DNA from: an uncultured bacterium
GTDB taxonomy: Bacteria > Bacteroidota > Bacteroidia > Bacteroidales > Bacteroidaceae
DNA: 64,000 nucleotides
NCBI GenBank assembly: GCA_905215345.1
Contig: CAJMPR010000002.1
Span: 1-64,000 of the forward strand
Reading direction: 5' to 3'
A program made the position numbers and the translations under genes. Below the pieces are notes generated by a model, which did no database searches, was not told where the DNA came from, and was given only the letters and a program-made list of their open reading frames with translations. This document shows positions 19,579 through 27,393 of this stretch, in pieces. Numbering within the stretch: position 1 is the first letter of the stretch; the number at the start of each line of letters is the position of its first letter.

Positions 19579-20697
19579 ATGAAAAAGTTTTTTTATTTGT
19601 CTGCTCTTGCATTGGGCTTGATGTTTACTGCTACTGGTTGTAGCGATGAAGATACCACATCAGTCGATATAAAAAATCTGGATTACTCTACAGAGAATGC
19701 AGAAAGTTGGGGTAACTACATGAGTGCTGTTGCGAAACTGTTAGTCACTGATGCTACTACGCTTAATAATGACTGGACTGTGAAATACAATGAAGGCGGA
19801 AGCTATGCGAAATTTTTCAAGGAGCAAGATGCACTGAAAAGTGTTGAGCAATTGATTGACGGATGTTATGACATTGCCAATGAAGTAGGTACCGCCAAAA
19901 TTGGTGATCCATACGATTATTATGTAAGTGGAGATACTGAAAGAGCTTTGTATGCAGTAGAATCATGGTATAGCTGGCACTCTCGTGAGGATTACCGTAA
20001 CAATATCTATTCTATCCGTAATGCTTATTATGGAACTCGTAACGGTGTGATTAGCGATGTATCTCTTTCAAAGGCTGTCGCTGCCGTGAATGCCTCTCTT
20101 GATACCGAAGTAAAAGCAGCTATAACTGCTGCCGCTGCCGCCATTTGGGATATCCCTTCACCTTTCCGCAATAACATTAATAGCAGTGAAGCTAAAGCGG
20201 CAATGGCAGCTTGTACTGAACTGGGGGAAATTCTAAAAGGGGATTTGAAAACATGTGTTGGAGATATTGATAAAGTTGTTTTATCAAAAGTAGTAGGAAA
20301 TTATGTCGATGTGGTAGTATTACCTACTTATACAGACTTGGTAAAATATAATAATGAGTTACTTGCTGCGGTAGAAGCCTTCCGCAAATCTCCCAGCAAC
20401 GCTAACTTCAAGGTATGTGCCAATGCATGGCTTACTGCCCGTGAGCCGTGGGAAACCAGTGAAGCATTCCTTTTCGGTCCTGTTGCTGACAAAGGTCTTG
20501 ACCCAAATATGGATAGCTGGCCACTCGACCAGGATGCTATCGTACAGATTCTGACTTCCGGTAATTACGACGGTTTGAATTGGGGCGGTGATTATGATGA
20601 AAATGATGATAAAATAGCTTCGGCACAAGGAGTTCGTGGTTTTCACACATTGGAGTTCTTAATATTCAAAGATGGACAGGCTCGTGTCATTGATTAA
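19579..20697 (+). CDS. imelysin-family lipoprotein, circularly permuted type
   Basis: A 372-aa lipoprotein (lipobox ATGC, Cys21). The diagnostic imelysin GxHxxE motif is present as GFHTLEF (Gly354, His356, Glu359) at the extreme C-terminus. That is the arrangement of the circularly permuted Bacteroides imelysins of known structure, in contrast to canonical members. A second family landmark, NAWLTAREPWETSEAFLFGPV, lies at about 276-296. Imelysin-like proteins are associated with bacterial iron uptake and are thought not to be peptidases. It lies 38 bp after the barrel gene and precedes a di-haem oxidoreductase, a pairing seen elsewhere. Confidence 0.88.
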   Translation: MKKFFYLSALALGLMFTATGCSDEDTTSVDIKNLDYSTENAESWGNYMSAVAKLLVTDATTLNNDWTVKYNEGGSYAKFFKEQDALKSVEQLIDGCYDIANEVGTAKIGDPYDYYVSGDTERALYAVESWYSWHSREDYRNNIYSIRNAYYGTRNGVISDVSLSKAVAAVNASLDTEVKAAITAAAAAIWDIPSPFRNNINSSEAKAAMAACTELGEILKGDLKTCVGDIDKVVLSKVVGNYVDVVVLPTYTDLVKYNNELLAAVEAFRKSPSNANFKVCANAWLTAREPWETSEAFLFGPVADKGLDPNMDSWPLDQDAIVQILTSGNYDGLNWGGDYDENDDKIASAQGVRGFHTLEFLIFKDGQARVID

Positions 20698-20729
20698 AAG
20701 GTTGCTTTTCTCTTTGGAGAATTAAATAT

Positions 20730-20777
20730 TTTGCGGATCGGTTGGAATGAATTAATTCATTCCGCCGCTTCCGCAAA
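20730..20777. promoter_or_regulatory. intra-operon palindrome/hairpin before the di-haem gene
   Basis: A perfect 20-bp palindrome GGAATGAATTAATTCATTCC (20744-20763) lies inside an outer 8-bp stem TTTGCGGA/TCCGCAAA (20730-20737 with 20770-20777). It sits in the only long gap (140 bp) of the operon. It could attenuate transcription, protect an mRNA end, or bind a dimeric regulator for a second promoter. There is no T-run, which argues against a strong terminator. Confidence 0.5.
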
Positions 20778-20837
20778 CTATGCGTTAAAAAGATAAATGA
20801 TAGTTACGTATATGTTGCAACAATAATTCAGAAACGA

Positions 20838-22271
20838 ATGAATAATCTATTAAAATACTCATTACCTGTCTGTTGCTTGTTTTTCTCGCTGAGTGCATGC
20901 GAAAGCGATGGCATGGGTGCGGAGGACATCGAAGTACCTGCCGGCTATGCTCTCTCTGCTGGGACGGCTACTAATTTCCTCAAATCTTCGTTTGCTTATG
21001 ATACTCCCGCCGATTGGATAACCGGTGCATATGACAAGCGTTTTACCCGTGGCGATAAGTTGTATGACGATAGTCGAACGAGTGGTAATGGCATTGGTGG
21101 TGGCTTGGGACCTGCTTATGCAGGTTACTCTTGCGGTAGTTGCCACAGAAATGCAGGGCGTACCCAACCTACTTTGTGGAGCGAGGGCGGTTCCGGAGCT
21201 TCCGGATTTTCGTCTATGCTGGTTTACATCAGCCGCAAAAACGGTGCATTCTTTAAAGACTACGGACGTGTGCTTCATGACCAGGCTATCTACGGTGTAA
21301 AGCCGGAGGGTAAACTGAGAGTGGAATACACCAAAGAGAGTTTTCAGTTCCCCGATGGTGAAGAATATGAACTCTGTAAACCTGCGTATACCATCACCGA
21401 CTGGTATGCCGATGAGATTAAGCCCGAAGATTTGTTCTGTACGGTGCGCATCCCTTTGCGTCACGTCGGCATGGGACAGATGATGGCTCTTGACCCCACA
21501 GAAATAGAAAAGCTTGCAGCTAAGAGCAATTATCCGGAGTATGGCATTAGCGGTCGTTGCAATTACATCACCGAACGAGGTGTACTGAGTCTGGGGCTGT
21601 CCGGCAATAAAGCCCAGCATGCCGACCTGACTGTGGAACTTGGTTTCTCCAGCGATATGGGTGCAACGAACAGCCGCTATCCCGAAGAAATTTGTGAGGG
21701 ACAAGCCCAGGTAAATCAAGGCAGCATGATGGGACTCTCTTATGCCCAACTGGATGTATCGACCGAAGAAATGGAAAATGTAGACCTCTATATGCAGAGT
21801 CTTAGCGTTCCGGCACGCCGTAATGTGAACGATCCGCAAGTTATCAAAGGTGAACAAAAGTTCTATGAAGCCAAGTGTCACCTTTGCCATGTTACCACAC
21901 TTCACACGAAGCCACGCGGTTCTGTGCTGTTGAATGGAAGCCACCTTCCGTGGTTGGGTAGCCAGACTGTTCATCCTTATTCCGATTACCTTCTTCATGA
22001 TATGGGTTCTGAAATTATGGGTGTCGGCTTAAACGACAACTACGTTAGTGGGTTAGCACGCGGAAATGAATGGCGTACGACTCCTCTTTGGGGAATCGGT
22101 CTGCAAGAAACAGTGAATGGTCATACCTACTTCCTGCACGATGGACGTGCCCGCAATTATGTAGAGGCTATCATGTGGCATGGAGGTGAAGGAGAAGCGT
22201 CGAAGAACCTTTTCAAGAACATGAATAAGGAAGATCGTGACGCACTGGTTGCCTTTCTGAAGTCACTTTAA
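20838..22271 (+). CDS. di-haem c-type oxidoreductase lipoprotein (DHOR / thiol oxidoreductase-like)
   Basis: A 477-aa envelope lipoprotein (lipobox LSAC, Cys21) with two c-type haem sites: CGSCH (Cys99, Cys102, His103) and CHLCH (Cys347, Cys350, His351). The family signatures GGGLGPAY, PLRHVGMGQ and FLHDGRARNYVEAIMWHGGE place it in the di-haem DUF1111 group, distantly related to MauG/di-haem peroxidases. Such genes often accompany imelysin genes. A redox step on metal or haem during uptake is a reasonable inference, not shown. Two haems require the cytochrome c maturation machinery, which is not in this window. Confidence 0.9.
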   Translation: MNNLLKYSLPVCCLFFSLSACESDGMGAEDIEVPAGYALSAGTATNFLKSSFAYDTPADWITGAYDKRFTRGDKLYDDSRTSGNGIGGGLGPAYAGYSCGSCHRNAGRTQPTLWSEGGSGASGFSSMLVYISRKNGAFFKDYGRVLHDQAIYGVKPEGKLRVEYTKESFQFPDGEEYELCKPAYTITDWYADEIKPEDLFCTVRIPLRHVGMGQMMALDPTEIEKLAAKSNYPEYGISGRCNYITERGVLSLGLSGNKAQHADLTVELGFSSDMGATNSRYPEEICEGQAQVNQGSMMGLSYAQLDVSTEEMENVDLYMQSLSVPARRNVNDPQVIKGEQKFYEAKCHLCHVTTLHTKPRGSVLLNGSHLPWLGSQTVHPYSDYLLHDMGSEIMGVGLNDNYVSGLARGNEWRTTPLWGIGLQETVNGHTYFLHDGRARNYVEAIMWHGGEGEASKNLFKNMNKEDRDALVAFLKSL

Positions 22272-22312
22272 TATTGAACAATAGATAACTATTAGTATAT
22301 AAAGACATATTT

Positions 22313-23524
22313 ATGAAGAAATCAATAATTTTGGCTGCACTGGCTTTCATGCCATTGTTTGCTATGGCACAACATGAAGAAGATACCGAGAATGGGGTGG
22401 TATCCTTGGCCGGTCGCGATGGATTTACCATTTCCAGCAAGAAGGGTGACTTTGTATTCAAGCCCTATCTGTTGGTACAAGCCAGTGGAAACTTTAACTG
22501 GTATGATGATGAAGGTCTGGATAAGGCTTATAATCAGGACAATATTGCAAATTCAGGTTTTGCTATTCCTTATGCGGTATTGGGCTTTACCGGTAAGGCT
22601 TTCGGAAAAGTATCTTTTAACCTTTCTATCAATGCGGCAGCCAGTGGAGGTGCATTGCTTCAACAGGCATGGTTCGACGTTCAGTTTAAGAAAGAGTTGG
22701 CGTTGCGTGTCGGTAAGTTCAAGACTCCGTTCTCACACGCTTACCTCACTACACTGGGCGAAACATTGCTCCCGCAATTACCGGTTTCATTGACTTCTTC
22801 GGTTATTATGCCTTACTCGCTGAATGCCGTATCACCGAATATCAGTACAGGCTTTGATTTAGGGGTGGAATTGCACGGATTGGTAGGTGAGAAGTTCGGC
22901 TATGAAGTAGGCTTGTTCAACGGTACAGGTATTTCGGTAAACACGGCTTCCAAGACCATGAGCGACGATTGGCACATTCCTTCTCTGCTCTATGCCGGAC
23001 GTCTGACTTATATGCCTAAGGGTGTGATGCCTGCTACGCAAGGTAATCCCAACCGTTTGAAGGAAGATAAAATCCTGTTCGGCCTTTCCGGTTCTATTAA
23101 TGTGGAGAGCGAAAGTGAAAGTACCAATGATACCCGCGTGGGATTGGAGTTTGCCATGCTGAAGAATAAGCTGTATTTGGCGGCCGAAGCCTATTATATG
23201 AATATAGGTTTCACCAAACGCCAGAAAATCAATGAATCATATAACTACTTGGGCGGTTATGTACAAGGCGGTTATTTTGTTGCTCCCAGAGTACAGGTTG
23301 CCGCACGCTATGATATATTCAATCGTAACGGAGCGGGAGATGATGGTTTCCTGAATATGCCGGCTGTGGGAATGAACTATTTCTTCAAAGGCTGTAACTT
23401 GAAATTGCAAGCCATGTATCAGTATGTAGCCCGTTGGGGACACGATACACAACTTGACCGTGACAACGACAATTTAGGTTTGGCTACTCATTCCGCCACC
23501 GTTTTGCTTCAATATACATTCTAA
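22313..23524 (+). CDS. porin, OprO/OprP-like outer-membrane barrel
   Basis: A 403-aa outer-membrane protein: signal peptide ending MAQ, then a barrel region with typical phosphate-selective-porin-like strands (FVFKPYLLVQASGNFNWYDD, LALRVGKFKTPFSHAYL) and a terminal strand ending in Phe (LLQYTF). It lies 41 bp after the di-haem gene and 19 bp before the mono-haem lipoprotein. It is the second barrel of this operon. The family name does not establish phosphate as substrate. Confidence 0.82.
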   Translation: MKKSIILAALAFMPLFAMAQHEEDTENGVVSLAGRDGFTISSKKGDFVFKPYLLVQASGNFNWYDDEGLDKAYNQDNIANSGFAIPYAVLGFTGKAFGKVSFNLSINAAASGGALLQQAWFDVQFKKELALRVGKFKTPFSHAYLTTLGETLLPQLPVSLTSSVIMPYSLNAVSPNISTGFDLGVELHGLVGEKFGYEVGLFNGTGISVNTASKTMSDDWHIPSLLYAGRLTYMPKGVMPATQGNPNRLKEDKILFGLSGSINVESESESTNDTRVGLEFAMLKNKLYLAAEAYYMNIGFTKRQKINESYNYLGGYVQGGYFVAPRVQVAARYDIFNRNGAGDDGFLNMPAVGMNYFFKGCNLKLQAMYQYVARWGHDTQLDRDNDNLGLATHSATVLLQYTF

Positions 23525-23543
23525 ACAACGGGTAAAAGATGTT

Positions 23544-24272
23544 ATGAAGAAATTACTTATTTTTCTTACTTTTGTCTTGATGGTTCTGACAGCATGTGAC
23601 GAAGGCAGAATTTATGAGAAGACGATTACGGTGGAGCGTGGTGGTCGTGTCGTGAAGCTGAACGGTACATTCAGTGGCATTAAGAATTGGACGGATGATT
23701 ACAGCGTGGTAGTTGCCGGTTTCAGTGATGACAATGAATATGCCATGGTTACTAAATCACTTCCCATCGATAAGGCAGAGGGGGGGGAGATTGAATTAGT
23801 CTTGAGCGGAATTAGCGACGATGTTACATCCTTGAAACTTTGTGTCATCAACCGACTTCGGGAGTGCATTGTCAGTTTCAAGACGATAGAGGACAATGAA
23901 CTTGCTGTCGGCACCGATACGATTAGGATGGATGTGGGTACGTTGGATGTAGGCATGTATAGTGCCATCCAAACGCAGGTATTTAATAATAAATGTACGG
24001 CATGTCATGGTAATACAGGTTCTGCGGCTGCCGGATTATTCCTGACTCAAGACAAGAGTTACAATGCACTGGTTAACCATACAGCCCATGTAAATAGTAG
24101 TATGTTGCTGGTCAGCCCCGGTAACGTGGAAGAAAGTTTTTTGCATTTTGTATTGAACAGAGATGGCGATACGAATATGCATCATATGGATATGTTTTCT
24201 GCTAATGAGCAAGCTATGTTGACATTAATTGACAAATGGATTGATGGAGGAGCTTTTCTCAGCAAACAATAA
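23544..24272 (+). CDS. mono-haem c-type lipoprotein
   Basis: A 242-aa lipoprotein (lipobox LTAC, Cys18). Residues about 25-135 form a beta-rich domain with no recognised family. The C-terminal part has one c-type haem motif, CTACHG (Cys151, Cys154, His155), and a Met-rich stretch MHHMDMF near 215 that could give the distal ligand. Such short cytochromes pass electrons to or from a larger partner; the di-haem lipoprotein two genes upstream is the obvious candidate. The order porin then small cytochrome suggests a surface or periplasmic redox complex. Confidence 0.82.
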   Translation: MKKLLIFLTFVLMVLTACDEGRIYEKTITVERGGRVVKLNGTFSGIKNWTDDYSVVVAGFSDDNEYAMVTKSLPIDKAEGGEIELVLSGISDDVTSLKLCVINRLRECIVSFKTIEDNELAVGTDTIRMDVGTLDVGMYSAIQTQVFNNKCTACHGNTGSAAAGLFLTQDKSYNALVNHTAHVNSSMLLVSPGNVEESFLHFVLNRDGDTNMHHMDMFSANEQAMLTLIDKWIDGGAFLSKQ

Positions 24273-24283
24273 TAATTTTTGAT

Positions 24284-25438
24284 ATGAATAACAATAAGCA
24301 ACCAATCAGCCAATCTAAAAATACACTAACCGAGATATTCAGGTACGAGGTGGAAGCGGGTGTATCCGAATATCACGTTATGATTCATGCCACTGCACCC
24401 GAGGCAACTTATGAAGAACAACTCACCGCCGTAGTAGATGCTTACTATAAATTGCGCGAAAGTGAATTAAGTGGTGCTGTTGCCGTCTTCAAACGATACT
24501 TCCTGAGCGATGCCGCTAATCAGGAAAGTACTTTGCTGGCTCTTACCACCGAAAGTTCCGATTGTGCGCTATCCATTGTAGAGCAACCACCATTGAACGG
24601 AACCAAGATAGCCCTTTGGGCATATCTGCAAACCAATGTGCAAACTCGTGTATTGCACAATGGATTATTCGAAGTGAAGCATGGTACTTATCGTCATTTG
24701 TGGGGCGGAAGTGCCTTTAACCGTGCTGCAAATTCCGAATATCAAACTCGTCTGTTGCTGAATGATTATGTGATGCAGCTCATGGAACAAGGTTGTAAAT
24801 TGGCAGACAACTGTATTCGTACCTGGTTCTTTGTGCAGAATGTAGATGTGAACTATGCCGGGGTGGTAAAGGCGCGTAATGAAGTCTTTGTTACCCAGAA
24901 TCTGACGGAGAATACACATTATATAGCCAGTACCGGTATTGGCGGGCGCCATGCCGATCCTAAAGTTCTGGTACAGATGGATACTTATGCCGTCGATGGC
25001 CTGAAACCGGGACAAGTTAATTTCCTGTATGCTCCAACGCATTTGAATCCGACTTACGAGTATGGTGTCAGTTTCGAACGGGGTACGTATGTGGATTATG
25101 CCGACCGTCGCCACGTATTCATTTCCGGTACGGCAAGTATTAATAATAAAGGGGAGGTAGTGTATCCGGGAGATATTCGTAAACAGACGGAACGGATGTG
25201 GGACAATGTGGAAGTTCTGCTGAAAGAGGCCGGTTGTACGTTCGACGACTTAGGGCAGATGATTGTCTATCTGCGGGATATAGCAGATTATGCAGTCGTA
25301 AAGGCGATGTACGACAAACGCTTCCCCGACATGCCAAAAGTGTTTGTAAAAGCTCCGGTATGCCGTCCCGGGTGGTTGATAGAAATGGAGTGTATGGGAG
25401 TAAAACCGCTTGAAAATAAGGAGTATGCCCCATTCTAA
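24284..25438 (+). CDS. Rid-family (YjgF/RidA-like) protein with extra N-terminal domain
   Basis: A 384-aa cytoplasmic protein without a signal peptide. The last ~135 residues are a Rid domain: RKQTERMWDNVEVLLKEAG and VCRPGWLIEMEC, in which Arg361 matches the Arg that binds substrate carboxylate in RidA enamine/imine deaminases. The first ~215 residues form an additional domain that recalls the tandem arrangement of chorismatase-type Rid relatives. It lies 11 bp after the haem lipoprotein gene and is therefore co-transcribed. A role beside envelope redox proteins is unexplained; it might detoxify a reactive imine or act on a small aromatic ligand. Confidence 0.78.
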   Translation: MNNNKQPISQSKNTLTEIFRYEVEAGVSEYHVMIHATAPEATYEEQLTAVVDAYYKLRESELSGAVAVFKRYFLSDAANQESTLLALTTESSDCALSIVEQPPLNGTKIALWAYLQTNVQTRVLHNGLFEVKHGTYRHLWGGSAFNRAANSEYQTRLLLNDYVMQLMEQGCKLADNCIRTWFFVQNVDVNYAGVVKARNEVFVTQNLTENTHYIASTGIGGRHADPKVLVQMDTYAVDGLKPGQVNFLYAPTHLNPTYEYGVSFERGTYVDYADRRHVFISGTASINNKGEVVYPGDIRKQTERMWDNVEVLLKEAGCTFDDLGQMIVYLRDIADYAVVKAMYDKRFPDMPKVFVKAPVCRPGWLIEMECMGVKPLENKEYAPF

Positions 25439-25519
25439 GGGAGTCTGCTATTAGGGTTCTGTTAATGGCTATACCTACTTATAATGACTCATATTCTTTA
25501 TTATACCTATTTTGAGCGA

Positions 25520-25550
25520 TTGTAGGATATTGGCCAATGCTGTATCTTTG
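25520..25550 (+). promoter_or_regulatory. promoter with no protein gene downstream
   Basis: -33 TTG (25520-25522) and -7 TATCTTTG (25543-25550), spaced 20 nt, an excellent match. About 70 bp downstream lies a terminator rather than a gene, so this promoter probably drives a short RNA. Confidence 0.6.
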
Positions 25551-25556
25551 CAGTAT

Positions 25557-25657
25557 CAGAATTAGAAAATGAATTAGTTAGTCATAATTACGTAACCACT
25601 TTTATGAAAATAGAAGGATCCCCGCTTTCCGATGCGATATCGTAAAGCGGGGATTTT
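25557..25657 (+). ncRNA. candidate small RNA of about 100 nt
   Basis: Bounded by the promoter at 25520-25550 and an intrinsic terminator at 25618-25657. No known RNA family is recognised. It contains a 13-codon frame (ATG 25604, MKIEGSPLSDAIS) that overlaps the terminator stem and is unlikely to be the product. Evidence is architectural only. Confidence 0.4.
25618..25657 (+). terminator. intrinsic terminator
   Basis: Perfect 11-bp stem ATCCCCGCTTT (25618-25628) with AAAGCGGGGAT (25644-25654), 15-nt loop, then TTT. It ends the candidate small RNA and may also stop read-through from the Rid gene. Confidence 0.75.
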
Positions 25658-25722
25658 GTATCACGGTACTACCGCTCTTTTCTCTTTTGAACTGTCAGAT
25701 GACAGGAGTAATGAAGTATAGT

Positions 25723-25810
25723 TTGTGCCACCCCTTTGGCACAACTGTGCCTATTCAGTGGCACAAGATTGCCAATGCGATGGCACAACTGTGCCAACAA
25801 GGTGGCACAA
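25723..25810. repeat. palindrome array A: 4 x 22 bp
   Basis: Four consecutive 22-bp units, each arm(8)-centre(6)-arm(8). The right arm TGGCACAA is identical in all four (25737, 25759, 25781, 25803). The left arms are TTGTGCCA, CTGTGCCT, GATTGCCA and CTGTGCCA. The centres are unrelated: CCCCTT, ATTCAG, ATGCGA, ACAAGG. It lies between a terminator and the 3' end of the minus-strand LuxR gene. The same geometry with different arm sequence occurs at 33293 and 44686. Confidence 0.9.
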
Positions 25811-25833
25811 ATGTTAAAATTAAAGGGGCGTTT

Positions 25834-26448
25834 TTATAGCGTATCTTTAATGTCTTGCAGTTCTACCAACTTATTAACGATGGCATATATAGTTAGCCCT
25901 GCAGGAGAATGGATTTGCAGTTTGCGCGCAATGTTGCGGCGATGGGTGATAACTGTATGAATCGAAAGATATAATTTATCGGCAATAGCTTTGTTGGTCA
26001 TGCCCTTTACAACACAGGTAATAATCTCTTTTTCGCGTTGACTGAGTGTTTCTTGCTCGTTATCTTTCTCTTCTTCCTCTTCGGTATGCAGCAAATGATT
26101 GATTCTGGTAGTGATGACATCAATGTCATCGCAGATGGCGAAACTCTCGTCGTACTCTTTCAATGCATTATTGTCGATGACGGAACATATCAGGGCAATA
26201 TATTTGACACCCGACTTTCCATTATCGGATTTGAAAGCCTGCAAGTCGAACCATCCGCCGAAAGTGGGATTCACAATGACGATATCGGGAGTGTGAAGAT
26301 AAATGTAGTTTTGTAATGTTTCGGGTGAGGAAACTTCTATGGGATGTGCATTCAGGTTGGGAATGCGCTTCAATACAGCTGTAAGGCCACTTCGTATAAT
26401 AACCGAAGTTTCAGCAACAACTATTTTCAAAGAAGAATTATTGTTCAT
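25834..26448 (-). CDS. LuxR-type response regulator with degenerate receiver
   Basis: A 204-aa regulator of NarL/FixJ layout: receiver-like residues 1-125, an acidic linker (HTEEEEEKDNEQE), then a LuxR-type helix-turn-helix (LSQREKEIITCVVKGMTNKAIADKLYLSIHTVITHRRNIARKL). The receiver lacks its chemistry. The phospho-acceptor position is Asn60 (DIVIVNP) and the acidic pocket reads AET instead of the usual Asp pair. It is thus probably not phosphorylated and may respond to a ligand or partner protein. Its start overlaps the end of the upstream hemerythrin-type gene by 11 bp, which suggests the two act together. Confidence 0.85.
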   Translation of the reverse strand: MNNNSSLKIVVAETSVIIRSGLTAVLKRIPNLNAHPIEVSSPETLQNYIYLHTPDIVIVNPTFGGWFDLQAFKSDNGKSGVKYIALICSVIDNNALKEYDESFAICDDIDVITTRINHLLHTEEEEEKDNEQETLSQREKEIITCVVKGMTNKAIADKLYLSIHTVITHRRNIARKLQIHSPAGLTIYAIVNKLVELQDIKDTL

Positions 26449-27145
26449 CTCTCAGTCTCCTTTCTATTTGTGCCACAGCGGGAACAAACATGTAATCTTC
26501 TACTTGGCAATGCGAAGCGAGGTCTTGTTCGCAATTGAAAATGTCGAATAAAACAGCGTTAAGGAGGTTATTGTTTTCTTTTTCCGGGTAATATTTGATG
26601 ATGATGTTCTTCAACTCTTTCAGCTTGGTCTCTATCTGATTGTGCTTGCTGGCAAAAGTTGCGATGTCATAATCGTCTGAAAGCTTGCCTTTCAGCAGTT
26701 GCTCTACATAGGTAAACACCGCTTCGTTCTCGTACTCCATGTGGCGGCGGACTTCTTTGGCATATTCATCGAAGAACTTCAAAATGAGGAATGCAACATC
26801 GTTATCCGTACCGGAACAATCGATGGCCTCAATGAGCTTGCGGCGCATGACGGGCAGATTGAAGTCCAGGAAATAAGCATGTGCCTGTTTTAAGTAATTC
26901 ATAAGAGCAGGAATGGAGAATGTACTTTCGTCTCCACTATATGAATACTGTTCTTCGCTGATGAAATTGGCTACGGCAAGGAATGTGCGATAGTCTACAT
27001 TTTGCGCCTCACATACGTCCTTTACATTCTTATCTCCGAATCCTAATGACAGACCGAAACGGCTCATCACCATTAATAGGGAGTAATTGTCACAGATGAG
27101 ATCGCTCATCTTGTCTGTGGCGCGATACTTATGTTGCTCAATCAT
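26438..27145 (-). CDS. hemerythrin-type di-iron protein (RIC/ScdA/YtfE-like)
   Basis: A 235-aa protein. Residues about 8-65 (ATDKMSDLICDNYSLLMVMSRFGLSLGFGDKNV) resemble the N-terminal domain of ScdA/RIC proteins. The rest is a four-helix hemerythrin-like bundle with spaced His/Glu ligands in QAHAYF, RRHMEYENEAVF, SKHNQIE and ASHCQVEDYMF. RIC proteins repair iron-sulfur clusters after nitric oxide or oxidative damage; hemerythrins can also sense oxygen. The operon with a pseudo-receiver LuxR regulator favours a sensing role, by inference. Confidence 0.82.
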   Translation of the reverse strand: MIEQHKYRATDKMSDLICDNYSLLMVMSRFGLSLGFGDKNVKDVCEAQNVDYRTFLAVANFISEEQYSYSGDESTFSIPALMNYLKQAHAYFLDFNLPVMRRKLIEAIDCSGTDNDVAFLILKFFDEYAKEVRRHMEYENEAVFTYVEQLLKGKLSDDYDIATFASKHNQIETKLKELKNIIIKYYPEKENNNLLNAVLFDIFNCEQDLASHCQVEDYMFVPAVAQIERRLRDEQ

Positions 27146-27181
27146 TGTTGATTAATTCTTTATAGAATAATATTGTAGGTG

Positions 27182-27189
27182 CAAAGTAA
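27182..27189 (-). promoter_or_regulatory. -7-like element for the hemerythrin/LuxR operon
   Basis: Reads TTACTTTG on the minus strand, one base off TAnnTTTG, 37 bp before the start codon at 27145. No -33 element was recognised. Confidence 0.35.
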
Positions 27190-27310
27190 CGGCTTTTCTT
27201 TTAAAACGGCAATCGCTATTTGTAGGTATTTTGCTTGTTCTTTAATCCGTTCTCTCTCGTGATAGTTCTTTCTCTCCCTCGCGATAAGTATCTCTCTTTC
27301 GGCAGGCAAA

Positions 27311-27369
27311 CTAAAGCCTTTAGTTTAGTTTAACTAAAAAGATTAGTTATTGAACTAAATTATTTAGTT
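27311..27369. promoter_or_regulatory. BlaI-type operator cluster
   Basis: Three dyads precede the repressor gene: CTAAAGCCTTTAG (27311-27323); the perfect TTTAGTT-T-AACTAAA (27324-27338); and ATTAGTT with AACTAAAT (27342-27360), followed by another TTTAGTTA. Such paired TTAGT/ACTAA dyads are what BlaI/MecI-family dimers bind, so this is a probable autoregulatory operator. Confidence 0.7.
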
Positions 27370-27393
27370 ATTTGCGGAAAAGAAGAAAGAAAT

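Noticed and set aside
20862..21998. A 378-codon open frame antisense to the di-haem oxidoreductase gene
   Set aside because: It is the mirror of a well-supported coding sequence with haem motifs; the antisense product has no domain, signal or start context.
25604..25645. A 13-codon peptide inside the candidate small RNA
   Set aside because: It overlaps the terminator stem, has no ribosome-binding context and is too short to judge.
25723..25810. Array A as a CRISPR array
   Set aside because: Repeat and spacer are both far too short (8 and 14 bp), the unit is palindromic throughout, and no cas gene is present.
27250..27293. A possible fourth 22-bp array (CTCGTGATAG and CTCGCGATAA are 22 bp apart)
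   Set aside because: Only two rows align (15 of 22), the third fails, and dyad symmetry is poor. It may be a decayed copy but cannot be supported.
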